Assembly (NCBI RefSeq): GCF_010681825.2
Contig: NZ_CP066776.1
Coordinates: forward strand, 434,001 to 498,000
Reading direction: 5' to 3'
DNA from: Sulfuriroseicoccus oceanibius
GTDB lineage: Bacteria; Verrucomicrobiota; Verrucomicrobiia; Verrucomicrobiales; SLCJ01
DNA: 64,000 bases
This document shows, piece by piece, positions 9,271 through 17,610 of this stretch. The translations under genes and the position numbers were made by a program. Under the pieces are notes generated by a model that saw only the letters and a program-made list of their open reading frames with translations, made no database searches and was not told the origin of the DNA. Each line of letters begins with the position of its first letter. Positions within the stretch are counted from its first letter, which is position 1.

Positions 9271-12200
9271 CTACCGCACGCGCAGCGTGTGGATCTCGAA
9301 TGGCTTGGTCTTGAAGTGCACCGGCGCGCCGTTGTGAGGCTGGGCCTCGCCAGTTGGGTTCTCGAGCAGGTTCGTAACTTGGGCGGTCTCCCCGAGCATG
9401 GAAACCGTCAAGCCCACAGGGCCACGGGTGCGCAACGCCTCGTATCCTCGGATCACCACGCCATTGCCATCCTCTGCCAGCTTGAGCGTATCGATGACAA
9501 AGCCCTCGCGGTCGCAGCTCACAAACGAGTGCTGTGATGGCAAGCTGGCACCGCCGCCCTGCGCATCCGCCTCGATCAACGGCACATTCAGATCCGCCGC
9601 CTGCTCGATCACCGACGCCAGTCCAGCCTCGTGCGGGAAGAGCGCATAGCAGAACGAATGCTTACCAAGATCCGCATCCGGATCCGGAGCCACCGCACCC
9701 TTGAGCAAGGTGATGCGCATCCGGTTGCCTTCCACCGTGTGGCCGTACTTCGATTCGTTGAGCAACGCCACCCCATAGTCGGGTTCCGACACGTCGAGCC
9801 AGCGGTGGGCACAGGTCTCGAACATGGCAGCATCCCACGATGTGTTGCGGTGGGTTGGGCGCTCGACATGGCCAAACTGCGTCTCATACGAAGCAACCGA
9901 ACTGCGGATGTCCACAGGGAAGACCGCACGCAACAAACGGTGTCGCTCGTTCCAATCAACGTCCGTGTTGAAATCAATCCGGGCCGATCCCGCACGCAAT
10001 GTGATCCGTTGATCGATTGAGCTGCCATTGCCAAACTCATGACGCACACGCACGGTGGCGGCCATTGGCGATGCCTCGACCAGCTCGTGGGTCACCGCGT
10101 CGGCGAGCACCTCGGCGCTGTCGTCGGCGTGACTTTCGATGTCCCAGGCATTCCAGAAGTTAGGCAGGTCGCGGTAAATGGTGAGCTGGTTCGCGGATTC
10201 GCCCTCCGCCACGACTTCGCGCTCGGCGACCAGGTCATAGACGCTGGTGAGTTGTCCGTTTTGGTTCACGGTGACGCGCAGCAGTCCGTTCTCCAGCGTG
10301 ATCACGCCGTCATTCTCCTCGTGCACCTTGACCTCCGCCACGCCTTCCGGTAATCCGGCAGCCCGCTCGACCACCGCATACCCGCAGGAAGGCACATCGA
10401 CCCACGTTTCGCTGCCGTCGGCAAGACGCACGACACCACGACGACCCTGACCCAATGTGTTGAACAATACAGGAGCGGCACCTGCGCCGGTATCCATGGC
10501 ATCGGCAAGCGCGGCGGCCGCCGCATCGCGGATCGGCTCCACCAGCTCACGAATGGTCGCGTAATCGCGATCCGCATCACGGTAGACCCACTGGATGGAC
10601 GATCCCGGAAGGATATCGTGGAACTGATTCAAAAGCAGCAGCTTCCACGCACGGTCCAGACGGCGCAGGACCACGTCGTCCGCTTTGTGGGGCGGGCAAC
10701 TGTCCACATCGTACACCGCACGCTCCGGTTCTTCCTCCGGCAGGTCGAGGGTGACATTACCGAGCACCGTACGCTGCAGCGCGACGAGCATTTCCGTATC
10801 CTGAAGGAGGAACTCACACTTGCGGTTGTTGCGCTTGGTTTCAGCCTGTGAGGTGAGCGTGCCACGATGGAGTTCGAGGTAGAGCTCGCCGGTCCAGACG
10901 GGCAATTCGACGTCCTGTACCTCGGCCTTTGCCTTGGAGAAGAACGAACGCACCGTATCGAACTCGACCCGTGGCATGCCCTGCAAGTCCTTGAGCCTTT
11001 CGATCCGGCCGATCTGATCAAGAGTCGGGCCGCCTCCACCGTCACCGAAGCCAAACGGAATCAATGCTCTGGTCGCGATGTCCTTCTGCGCAAAGTTCGT
11101 CGCCGACGAACGCAACTCCGTGGCGGAAATCTGCCCGTTGTAGGTATCACCCGGAGGGAAGTGTGAGAAGATGCGCGTGCCGTCGATCCCCTCCCACCAG
11201 AATGTGTGGTGCGGAAACTTATTGGTGTCGTTCCAGCTGATCTTCTGAGTCAGGAACTCATCGATCTCCGCCTTGACCAAAATCTGAGGCAACGCCGCCG
11301 CGTAACCAAACACGTCAGGCAACCAGAGGTCGCGCGTCTCCACTCCAAATTCGTTCTTGAAGAACTCCTTGCCGTAAAGCAACTGGCGCACCAACGACTC
11401 CCCCGAAGACAAGTTGCAGTCGGCCTCGATCCACATCGAGCCCATCACCTCCCACTGGCCACGGGCCACGGCCTTCTTGATACCCTCCCAGATCTCCGGG
11501 TAATGCGCCTTCATCCACGCATACTGAATCGGCTGCGACGCACTGAACTTGAACTCAGGGAAGCGCTCCATGTAGTCGAGCATCGTGGCAAAGGTGCGCG
11601 CACACTTGCGCACCGTCTCGCGCAACGGCCAGCACCACGCCGTGTCAATGTGCGCATGCCCCACCGCCGACAGCGTATGCGTGCGGCTTGCGTTGGTCTG
11701 CTTCAAGGCCGGCGCAATCGCAGCCAGTGCCCGCGGAATCCCCGAGGCATCGTCCGGCAATAAATAACGACACGCCTCGTTGAGCCGATGCTTTAGCTCA
11801 CCCCTCCGGTCCGAATCCGCAGGCAACGCCTCCATCAACTCACTCAACAAACGAAACTCTAAATCCAACCGACGGGCGTCTTCGTTCACCAATGCCAACT
11901 CCGCCCGCTTGAGGGCAAACAACGGCTTGCCCATGTAATCCGGCATCAGTTTCTCTGCCTCATCCTCACCCCGTTGCCAGAACCACTGCGCCTGAGGGTT
12001 GGCAGCCGCCTCCACCAAGATCTCGATCGGCGAGCCATCAGCAACGCCCAGCCTCACCGCCTGACGGTTCCGGTTGACCGCCGTGATCGGCACCCCGTCG
12101 CGGAAGACCAACCCTTCGCGACCAAAACCCTCGCCCGCCTCGAAACTCAGGTCGATCAAGGCTTCCACTTCGCGCCCCACCCAGTCCTCCGGTGGCGTGA

Positions 12201-12417
12201 TCGTAAACTTGAACCACGTCGTCTCCCAGCGCGCACCCCATGCATCACCCACCGCCGCCGGTTTGAATGGCGCATGCAACACCTTGGAAATCGGCTCCGG
12301 CTCTCCGTGAATATCATAGCGCTCGACGCTCATCGTCAATCGCTTCGAATGGATGTGGGGTTGGATAAACCTGGCTGGCGCCAGCTCGATCCGCTTCTCA
12401 ATCGGTTGGTAAGGCAT
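9271..12417 (-). CDS. Alpha-mannosidase, glycoside hydrolase family 38
   Basis: 1048 aa, usual for bacterial GH38 enzymes. The metal-binding HIDTAWCWPLRET lies near residue 265, and the nucleophile Asp is in the DLWLPDVFGYAAALPQIL stretch. A three-helix middle domain and a large C-terminal beta-sandwich region follow (typical segments GLLRVTVNQNGQLTSVYD and VRHEFGNGSSIDQRI). These retaining enzymes hydrolyse alpha-mannosides. No signal peptide is seen, so it probably works in the cytoplasm on imported oligosaccharides. The ATG at 12417 (MPYQPIEKRIEL) starts at the typical N-terminus; the frame is open further upstream without protein-like sequence. The gene is isolated, with no sugar transporter next to it. 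Confidence 0.93.
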   Translation of the reverse strand: MPYQPIEKRIELAPARFIQPHIHSKRLTMSVERYDIHGEPEPISKVLHAPFKPAAVGDAWGARWETTWFKFTITPPEDWVGREVEALIDLSFEAGEGFGREGLVFRDGVPITAVNRNRQAVRLGVADGSPIEILVEAAANPQAQWFWQRGEDEAEKLMPDYMGKPLFALKRAELALVNEDARRLDLEFRLLSELMEALPADSDRRGELKHRLNEACRYLLPDDASGIPRALAAIAPALKQTNASRTHTLSAVGHAHIDTAWCWPLRETVRKCARTFATMLDYMERFPEFKFSASQPIQYAWMKAHYPEIWEGIKKAVARGQWEVMGSMWIEADCNLSSGESLVRQLLYGKEFFKNEFGVETRDLWLPDVFGYAAALPQILVKAEIDEFLTQKISWNDTNKFPHHTFWWEGIDGTRIFSHFPPGDTYNGQISATELRSSATNFAQKDIATRALIPFGFGDGGGGPTLDQIGRIERLKDLQGMPRVEFDTVRSFFSKAKAEVQDVELPVWTGELYLELHRGTLTSQAETKRNNRKCEFLLQDTEMLVALQRTVLGNVTLDLPEEEPERAVYDVDSCPPHKADDVVLRRLDRAWKLLLLNQFHDILPGSSIQWVYRDADRDYATIRELVEPIRDAAAAALADAMDTGAGAAPVLFNTLGQGRRGVVRLADGSETWVDVPSCGYAVVERAAGLPEGVAEVKVHEENDGVITLENGLLRVTVNQNGQLTSVYDLVAEREVVAEGESANQLTIYRDLPNFWNAWDIESHADDSAEVLADAVTHELVEASPMAATVRVRHEFGNGSSIDQRITLRAGSARIDFNTDVDWNERHRLLRAVFPVDIRSSVASYETQFGHVERPTHRNTSWDAAMFETCAHRWLDVSEPDYGVALLNESKYGHTVEGNRMRITLLKGAVAPDPDADLGKHSFCYALFPHEAGLASVIEQAADLNVPLIEADAQGGGASLPSQHSFVSCDREGFVIDTLKLAEDGNGVVIRGYEALRTRGPVGLTVSMLGETAQVTNLLENPTGEAQPHNGAPVHFKTKPFEIHTLRVR

Positions 12418-12552
12418 GCTTGCTAAGAGGAGTTGAATTATTGGAGCTCTCGAAACGATCACGAACGCACGCGCCTTACCAGATAAAAGACACACTCGGC
12501 AATATTTCGGAATCCCATTGCCACAGCTCCCGATCGGGGTAACCGTTTCCCC

Positions 12553-13056
12553 ATGGCAGACGACATCCGTATCATCCTTAAAACCAACCGTGGTGACATT
12601 CACGCAACCATCTTCGCTAGCGAAGTGCCAGTCACCGCCTCGAACTTCCTCAACCTCGCCAGCCGCGGGTACTACGATGGCATCACCTTCCACCGCGTGA
12701 TCCCTGACTTCATGATCCAAGGCGGCGACCCAACCGGAACCGGTATGGGCGGCCCTGGCTACAAGTTCGCCGACGAGTGCAAACCAAACCTGCGCCACAG
12801 CAAGCCTGGTATCTTCTCGATGGCAAACGCCGGACCAAACACCAACGGCTCACAGTTCTTCGTCACCCACGTGCCAACCGATTGGCTCGACGGCAAGCAC
12901 ACTGTCTTCGGTGAAACCACCGACGGCCAGGACGTCGTCCACGCCGTGCGTCAGGGCGACCAGATCACCGGCATCGAGATCCTCGACAGCACCGACACTC
13001 TCTTCGAAGAAAACAAAAACTACATCGACCAGTGGAACGCTGTGTTGAATAAGTAA
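12553..13056 (+). CDS. Peptidyl-prolyl cis-trans isomerase, cyclophilin type
   Basis: 167 aa, a single cyclophilin domain. Active-site blocks [19 protein letters not shown] and [17 protein letters not shown] are complete, including the catalytic Arg and the substrate-binding Phe, Met and Gln. There is no signal peptide, so it is cytoplasmic, catalysing proline isomerisation during folding. It is divergent from the mannosidase gene and followed at once by a strong terminator, so it is probably a single-gene transcript. Confidence 0.95.
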   Translation: MADDIRIILKTNRGDIHATIFASEVPVTASNFLNLASRGYYDGITFHRVIPDFMIQGGDPTGTGMGGPGYKFADECKPNLRHSKPGIFSMANAGPNTNGSQFFVTHVPTDWLDGKHTVFGETTDGQDVVHAVRQGDQITGIEILDSTDTLFEENKNYIDQWNAVLNK

Positions 13057-13080
13057 TCGTTTTCTAACCGATTATTCACA

Positions 13081-13129
13081 ACGCGCCGTCTTTGGGGGAT
13101 CACACCCTCAGGCGGCGCGTTTTTTTTTG
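13081..13129 (+). terminator. Rho-independent terminator after the cyclophilin gene
   Basis: The arms ACGCGCCG (13081-13088) and CGGCGCGT (13113-13120) are complementary and are followed directly by nine T residues. It lies 25 bases past the stop codon. Confidence 0.92.
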
Positions 13130-13248
13130 TCTCGCAGAGCAACCGGCATCACTCGGCAACTGCGTCACACCGATAATGCCACACCAAACTCTGAGTCTTT
13201 ACGTAACCAGCACGATCTGATCAGATACCGCCGTTCGAGAACCAATCT

Positions 13249-13686
13249 ATGCCCCCCTTCAAATCCACCGTGATACGTCACCCCAGAGAACTCATTATTT
13301 TCGGAGCTCTTAGTTATGTTTTCGGTGCCCTGCTCGCAGCATTGGATCAATCTCAGCAAGCATTCATCCGCGATGACTGCTTCTACATCGGCACCTTGGC
13401 CCTCGTCTCGGGATTGATTCTATGGGGAAGCGTGAAATTCAGGGTACTGAAGGCGGGCAAGTGGATCGTTCGAGGGCTGTTCGTGGTCATCGCTGTGGGC
13501 TGGGCTCTGGCCTCCTACGAGCTGATCGTCTCGGATATTCATCCGGCGATAAGGTTGCTCATGCTCGCTGTGTTCGGATTTTTCCTGGCGGGTTCTTGGC
13601 TTCTCACCTGGTGGCCAACACTCACCATTCCTGAGTTCGCTCAAGCCCCCAAACAAATCCCCTCATCCGCGGCACCCAATCGATGA
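13249..13686 (+). CDS. Small integral membrane protein of unknown function
   Basis: 145 aa with four hydrophobic segments of membrane length: about residues 14-32 (LIIFGALSYVFGALLAAL), 45-62 (YIGTLALVSGLILWGS), 74-93 (WIVRGLFVVIAVGWALASYE) and 103-122 (LLMLAVFGFFLAGSWLLTWW). The N-terminus is basic and the C-terminal tail Pro/Ala-rich. I recognise no family motif. It lies alone between two terminator-bounded genes. The ATG at 13249 gives a sensible first segment. Confidence 0.7.
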   Translation: MPPFKSTVIRHPRELIIFGALSYVFGALLAALDQSQQAFIRDDCFYIGTLALVSGLILWGSVKFRVLKAGKWIVRGLFVVIAVGWALASYELIVSDIHPAIRLLMLAVFGFFLAGSWLLTWWPTLTIPEFAQAPKQIPSSAAPNR

Positions 13687-13746
13687 CAATCGGCGTATCT
13701 CGTCGGGAATAATGTGGCCGTAAGCCGCTCTCACCTGCCCGATATT

Positions 13747-14352
13747 ATGAACACCATCGAAAACATCGAATCCCGCCGATCCATCAAACACTACGACCCC
13801 GAGCACGTCATGCCGGAGGCCGACCTGCAGGAACTGTTGCGCCTGACGAAACTCGCGCCGTCTTCGTTCAACATGCAGAACTACCGCATCCTCGTGGTGC
13901 GCGATCCCGAGCTGCGCAAACAAATCCGCGCCGCCGCATGGGACCAGGCTCACGTTACCGATGCCAGCGTTCTCTTCATCCTCTGCGCCGACGCCACAGC
14001 CCACGAGGCGGACCCAGCCACTTACTGGGGCCACGCTCCACAGGAAGTGCAGGACATGCTCGGGCCAATGATCAAGCCATTCTACGAAGGCAAAGACCAG
14101 CTCATCCGCGACGAAGCTATCCGTTCATCCGCATTGGCCGGAATGACCCTGATGCTCGCCGCCCGCGACCTGGGCTACGATTCCTGCCCGATGATTGGCT
14201 TCGACGCCGACGCCGTGGCCAAGCTCATCAAGCTTCCAGACAACTACATCCTCAGTTTCATGATCCCGGTCGGCAAACAAGCCAAGCCCGCCTGGGACCG
14301 CGGCGCCCGCCTGCCAGACGAAGAAGTCGTCGCCTACGACACCTTCGCCTAA
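13747..14352 (+). CDS. Nitroreductase-family FMN oxidoreductase
   Basis: 201 aa from the ATG at 13747 (MNTIENIESRRSIKHYD). The Arg-Arg-Ser-x-Lys near the N-terminus is the FMN phosphate contact of the family. The helix KLAPSSFNMQNYRILVV and the LGYDSCPMIGFD-x-(16)-LSFMIPVG block in the C-terminal third are standard for NAD(P)H-dependent nitroreductases of the YodC/YdgI type. Substrate unknown. A strong terminator follows. The frame is open upstream to 13714, but the residues there are not conserved-looking. Confidence 0.9.
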   Translation: MNTIENIESRRSIKHYDPEHVMPEADLQELLRLTKLAPSSFNMQNYRILVVRDPELRKQIRAAAWDQAHVTDASVLFILCADATAHEADPATYWGHAPQEVQDMLGPMIKPFYEGKDQLIRDEAIRSSALAGMTLMLAARDLGYDSCPMIGFDADAVAKLIKLPDNYILSFMIPVGKQAKPAWDRGARLPDEEVVAYDTFA

Positions 14353-14382
14353 CGCACGGCAGTCTCTCTGACGTTCTCTCAC

Positions 14383-14421
14383 AACGCACGCCTCCTCCAC
14401 AGGGGGGGGCGTGCGTTTTTT
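14383..14421 (+). terminator. Rho-independent terminator after the nitroreductase gene
   Basis: ACGCACGCC (about 14384-14392) pairs with GGCGTGCGT (about 14408-14416) and is followed by a run of T. Confidence 0.9.
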
Positions 14422-14439
14422 GTTTAAGCCGCCGCACGC

Positions 14440-15190
14440 ACGCCACCCGCCTGTCCTTATCTTTATCCCTATCCAAATCCTAATCGGATTCACTGCGGTC
14501 GATGCTGGATTGTTCGAAATCCGAAATGATGACGGCGCGTTACCACCAACGACAGGAGTGTCGTCGCCCCATCGATGAATGCCCGCTCCACCGGTTGCGA
14601 TGGACCTATCCCGCGGCCGCGGGATAGCGAGCGGTTCACGCCACACCAAACAATCCCCGCACACCCACTCCCCAATCCCCCCCATCCTGAAATCTGTGGA
14701 AAAACGACGCGACTAGCGATGACCGCTCGCCCATTCTCCGCCGCCGGAGCTAGCAGTCCTTTGGGATCTTCGGGTCTTTGCGTGAGCCTCCCCCATCGAC
14801 GACAGGAATGTCGTCCCACCAGCGCTGCGCGTGCTTGGTTCGCGACCCTGATCTTTATCCCTATCCAAATCCTAATCGAATTCACTGCGGTCGATGCTGA
14901 ATCGTTCGAACGCGGAAATGATGACGGTGCGTTACCATCAACGACAGGAGTGTCGTTGCCCCATCGATGAACGCCCGCTCCATCGGTTGCGATGGACCTA
15001 CCACACTCCTGTGGTAGCGAGCGGTTCACGCCACACCCAACACCGCCCGCACACCCACTCCCAAATCCTCCCCATCCCGAAATCTGTGGAAAAAAGCGCG
15101 ACCTGCGGTAACCGACATCTCCCTTCACCCACCGCCGGAGCTAAAACCCCTCCGCGTGAGATCCCCCCACGCCGCCACCGATTTCGCTGG
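14440..15190 (-). repeat. Composite intergenic repeat field, two units, reverse orientation
   Basis: Two copies of the 'ctttatccctatccaaatcctaatcg' module (about 14458 and 14852) are each followed by the hairpin pair. Hairpins: 14547-14566 (CAACGAC/AGGAGT, one mismatch), 14606-14627 (a perfect 22-bp palindrome with arms CTATCCCGCGG that replaces the usual CTACCAC hairpin), 14798-14815 (GACGAC/AGGAAT), 14939-14958 (CAACGAC/AGGAGT) and 14998-15017 (CTACCAC/ACTCCT). Each unit also holds the 'aatctgtggaaaa' and 'gggatcttcgggtctttgcgtgag' modules. No gene is supported. Confidence 0.85.
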
Positions 15191-15222
15191 ATTCCTCCCG
15201 CGTGCTCGCCAGATTGCCGGCG

Positions 15223-15534
15223 ATGAAAGCCATGCCTGTCCATATCTTCCGCATCATTGGTCACTGGGAAGCTGTTTCGTTCATCTTGCTGATGGGAATC
15301 GCGATGCCTCTCAAACGCATCTGGGACATGCCGTTGGCGGTCACCTACGTCGGCTGGGCGCACGGTGTCTTGTTCGTGCTCTACGCGATCGCGCTCTACT
15401 TCGCGATGGAGGCCAAACAGTGGTCGATCGGCAAAGCGTTCATGCTCTTCGTGGCGGCTCTGGTTCCATTCGGCCCTTACATCGCCGACCGCTGGATCAA
15501 GCCGGAAGACGAAAAGCTCGCCGCCGGAAACTAG
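15223..15534 (+). CDS. DUF3817-family small membrane protein
   Basis: 103 aa from the ATG at 15223. The pattern FRIIGHWEAVSFILLMGIAMPLKRIW, followed by VTYVGWAHGVLFVLY, matches the DUF3817 family (a buried polar Glu in the first segment and a GxxHG-type motif in the second). Three hydrophobic segments predict an inner-membrane protein. Function is unknown. ATGs at 15202 and 15232 are also in frame. It lies between the repeat field and the sugar kinase gene. Confidence 0.8.
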   Translation: MKAMPVHIFRIIGHWEAVSFILLMGIAMPLKRIWDMPLAVTYVGWAHGVLFVLYAIALYFAMEAKQWSIGKAFMLFVAALVPFGPYIADRWIKPEDEKLAAGN

Positions 15535-15821
15535 TCCGCCCCCCTTTCATACAGCGCTCCCCATTTCCGGCCGGTTTACTCTAAAAACCAGCATTTTCGC
15601 AACGACTGCTGAATAGATTCGGCGCAATCTTGCGGAAATTCGGCTGACATTGGCACAAGCCAGCCACGAGATGTGGCAGTTAGGCCGAGTTGCACCAACT
15701 TCGTTGCGGTTATTCAGCGTTTTCCCGAAGGAAATTGGCTGGATTTCATCACTTCCCGAACTAGTGTGCCTCTCGTGCGCGTGTTCGCACACTCTCCCTC
15801 ACCCAGTGAGACCTCCCGATT

Positions 15822-17213
15822 ATGAATATTGAGCCAAAGATCAAGCCGGTATTGGACCCTGAATTCGTTCCCGCTGAGTTGTGGAACCAGGCATTCGAAG
15901 AGAAAGTCGCCGCCACCGAGGGTGCGCACGATGTGAAACTTGCCCTCGCTCGCAACAACGGCGTGTGCTTCCACTTCAGCGCTCGCATCCTTCCTCACGA
16001 AGGCGAGAACGCCGCTCTCAACCTCAAGTACGTTGAGCGACTGGTGAAGTTCATGCTCTGGGCCAAGGGCGGAAGCCGCATCTTCGTCGCCGGTGACGAC
16101 AAGCTCGCCGCTGAGTTGGCAGAAATTTACTCCGAAAAGGGTGCCCGCGCATTCGACTGGGAGATCATCGGTGAAGGTATGTTCGACGAACACATCACCG
16201 TCCAAGCCTGCGCTGAAGCAGACCTTCCTGAAGAGAAGGAAAGCACCGCTCCACTCGGCCGCCACATGGACGGCTGCCGCATCGGTTTCGACCTCGGTGG
16301 ATCCGACCGCAAGGCCGCTGCTGTGATCGACGGTGAAGTCGTTTTCTCGGAAGAAATCCCATGGGATCCATACTTCCAGACCGACCCAAGCTACCAGTAC
16401 GACGGCATCGTCGACTCGCTCAAGCGCGCTGCTGAGCACCTGCCACGCGTCGACGCCATCGGCGGATCGGCTGCAGGTATCTACATTAACAACGACGTCC
16501 GCGTGGCATCGCTCTTCCGCGGTATCACCGACAAGGAAGTCTTCAACAAGGTCGTGCGTCCGATGTTCAAGGAAATCGGCGCCAAGGAGTTCCCTGGTGT
16601 GCCATTCGACGTCATCAACGACGGTGAAGTGACCGCTCTCGCTGGCTCGATCTCGATGAACAGTAACGGCGTTCTCGGCGTGGCTCTTGGCACATCGCAG
16701 GCTGTCGGTTACGTCGATGCCAAGGGCAATGTCACCATGGGCATCAACGAGCTCGCATTCGCCCCAGTCGACTACCGCGAGAACGGCCCGGTCGACGAAT
16801 GGTCCGGCGACGAAGGCTGCGGCGTGCAGTACTTCTCCCAGCAGGGTGTGGCACGTCTCGCTCCACTCGCAGGCTTCGACTTCGGCGACATGCCATTCCC
16901 AGAGCAGCTCGTCAAAGTGCAAGAGGCCATGGCAGAAGGTGACGAGCGCGCCAGCAAGATCTACGAATCGCTTGGTGTCTGCTTCGGTTACTCGATCGCT
17001 CACTACGCACGTTTCTACGACATCCAGACCCTCATCATCATGGGCCGCGTGACCTCCGGTGCAGGTGGCGAGCTCCTCATCGAAAAGGCTCAGGAAGTCC
17101 TCAAGGCCGAGTTCCCAGAACTCGCCGAGAAGATCACCATGACCGTTCCAGACGAGAAGATGAAGCGCCACGGCCAGGCCGTCGCCGCTGCATCGCTCCC
17201 TGCGATCGGCTAA
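15822..17213 (+). CDS. ROK-family sugar kinase-like protein
   Basis: 463 aa, longer than the about 300-aa bacterial glucokinases because of an extra N-terminal domain of about 150 residues. From about residue 150 the ROK/ASKHA ATPase begins: GCRIGFDLGGSDRKAAAVIDGE is the phosphate-1 loop, AIGGSAAGIYINND the middle region, and GVLGVALGTSQAVGYVD the phosphate-2 loop. The third block, EWSGDEGCGVQYFS, sits where ROK proteins carry the zinc-binding Cys cluster, but only one Cys is seen. It probably phosphorylates a hexose or hexosamine, or is a regulatory relative. The 287 bases upstream hold no gene. A good terminator follows. Confidence 0.8.
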   Translation: MNIEPKIKPVLDPEFVPAELWNQAFEEKVAATEGAHDVKLALARNNGVCFHFSARILPHEGENAALNLKYVERLVKFMLWAKGGSRIFVAGDDKLAAELAEIYSEKGARAFDWEIIGEGMFDEHITVQACAEADLPEEKESTAPLGRHMDGCRIGFDLGGSDRKAAAVIDGEVVFSEEIPWDPYFQTDPSYQYDGIVDSLKRAAEHLPRVDAIGGSAAGIYINNDVRVASLFRGITDKEVFNKVVRPMFKEIGAKEFPGVPFDVINDGEVTALAGSISMNSNGVLGVALGTSQAVGYVDAKGNVTMGINELAFAPVDYRENGPVDEWSGDEGCGVQYFSQQGVARLAPLAGFDFGDMPFPEQLVKVQEAMAEGDERASKIYESLGVCFGYSIAHYARFYDIQTLIIMGRVTSGAGGELLIEKAQEVLKAEFPELAEKITMTVPDEKMKRHGQAVAAASLPAIG

Positions 17214-17239
17214 TTGGCTCTGTTGAGTTGATTTTCAGA

Positions 17240-17277
17240 ACCACCCGTACCCTCACCGGTGCGGGTGGTTTTTTTTG
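17240..17277 (+). terminator. Rho-independent terminator after the ROK kinase gene
   Basis: ACCACCCGTACC (17240-17251) and the complementary GGTGCGGGTGGT (17259-17270), followed by eight T residues. Confidence 0.92.
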
Positions 17278-17279
17278 TA

Positions 17280-17600
17280 CCCGAAAAGAACTCACGCAGA
17301 GACCACGCTATCACTAAGCCGCGGAGCGGTTTCAGCTCCGGCGGTGGAGAAGGGGGGCAGCTTTCCACGGATTTCAGGATTAGCGGGATTGGAAAGAGGG
17401 GGCGCCGATCTCGACCACAGGAGTGTGGTCGCTCCATCGCAACTGGTGGAAGGGGCATTCATCGATGGGGCAACGACACTCCTGTCGTTGGGGGGAACGC
17501 TCCGTCATCAGTTCGGAACCCGAACCAGGCACGCGCAGCACTGGGCGGACGGCACTCCTACCGTCGAGCGAGCGACTCCGCCCCATCCATCCGCGCCCAT
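17280..17600 (+). repeat. Composite intergenic repeat element, one unit, forward orientation
   Basis: 'ctcacgcagagaccacgctatc' begins at 17291, 13 bases after the terminator. Then come the 'cagctccggcggtgg' and 'ccacggatttcaggatt' modules and the hairpin pair: 17412-17431 (stem CGACCAC, loop AGGAGT) and 17471-17490 (stem CAACGAC, loop ACTCCT). They are separated by CTCCATCG...CGATGG. A degraded third hairpin lies near 17553. This stem pair is not used by the other units, which makes the compensation easy to see. Confidence 0.85.
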
Positions 17601-17610
17601 CTCCCCCGCG

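Noticed and set aside
12418-12798. N-terminal extension of the mannosidase by about 127 residues
   Set aside because: The frame is open, but the added part overlaps the divergent cyclophilin gene and lacks protein-like features. MPYQPIEK at 12417 is the natural start.
13071-13080. TTATTCACAA before the cyclophilin terminator as a DnaA box
   Set aside because: A single isolated word with no AT-rich region or repeats around it. It shows that the word alone occurs by chance and lowers the weight of single boxes at the right end.
15640-15690. TGGCAC near 15653 as a sigma-54 promoter ahead of the ROK kinase
   Set aside because: The -12 TTGCA-type element at the right spacing is missing.
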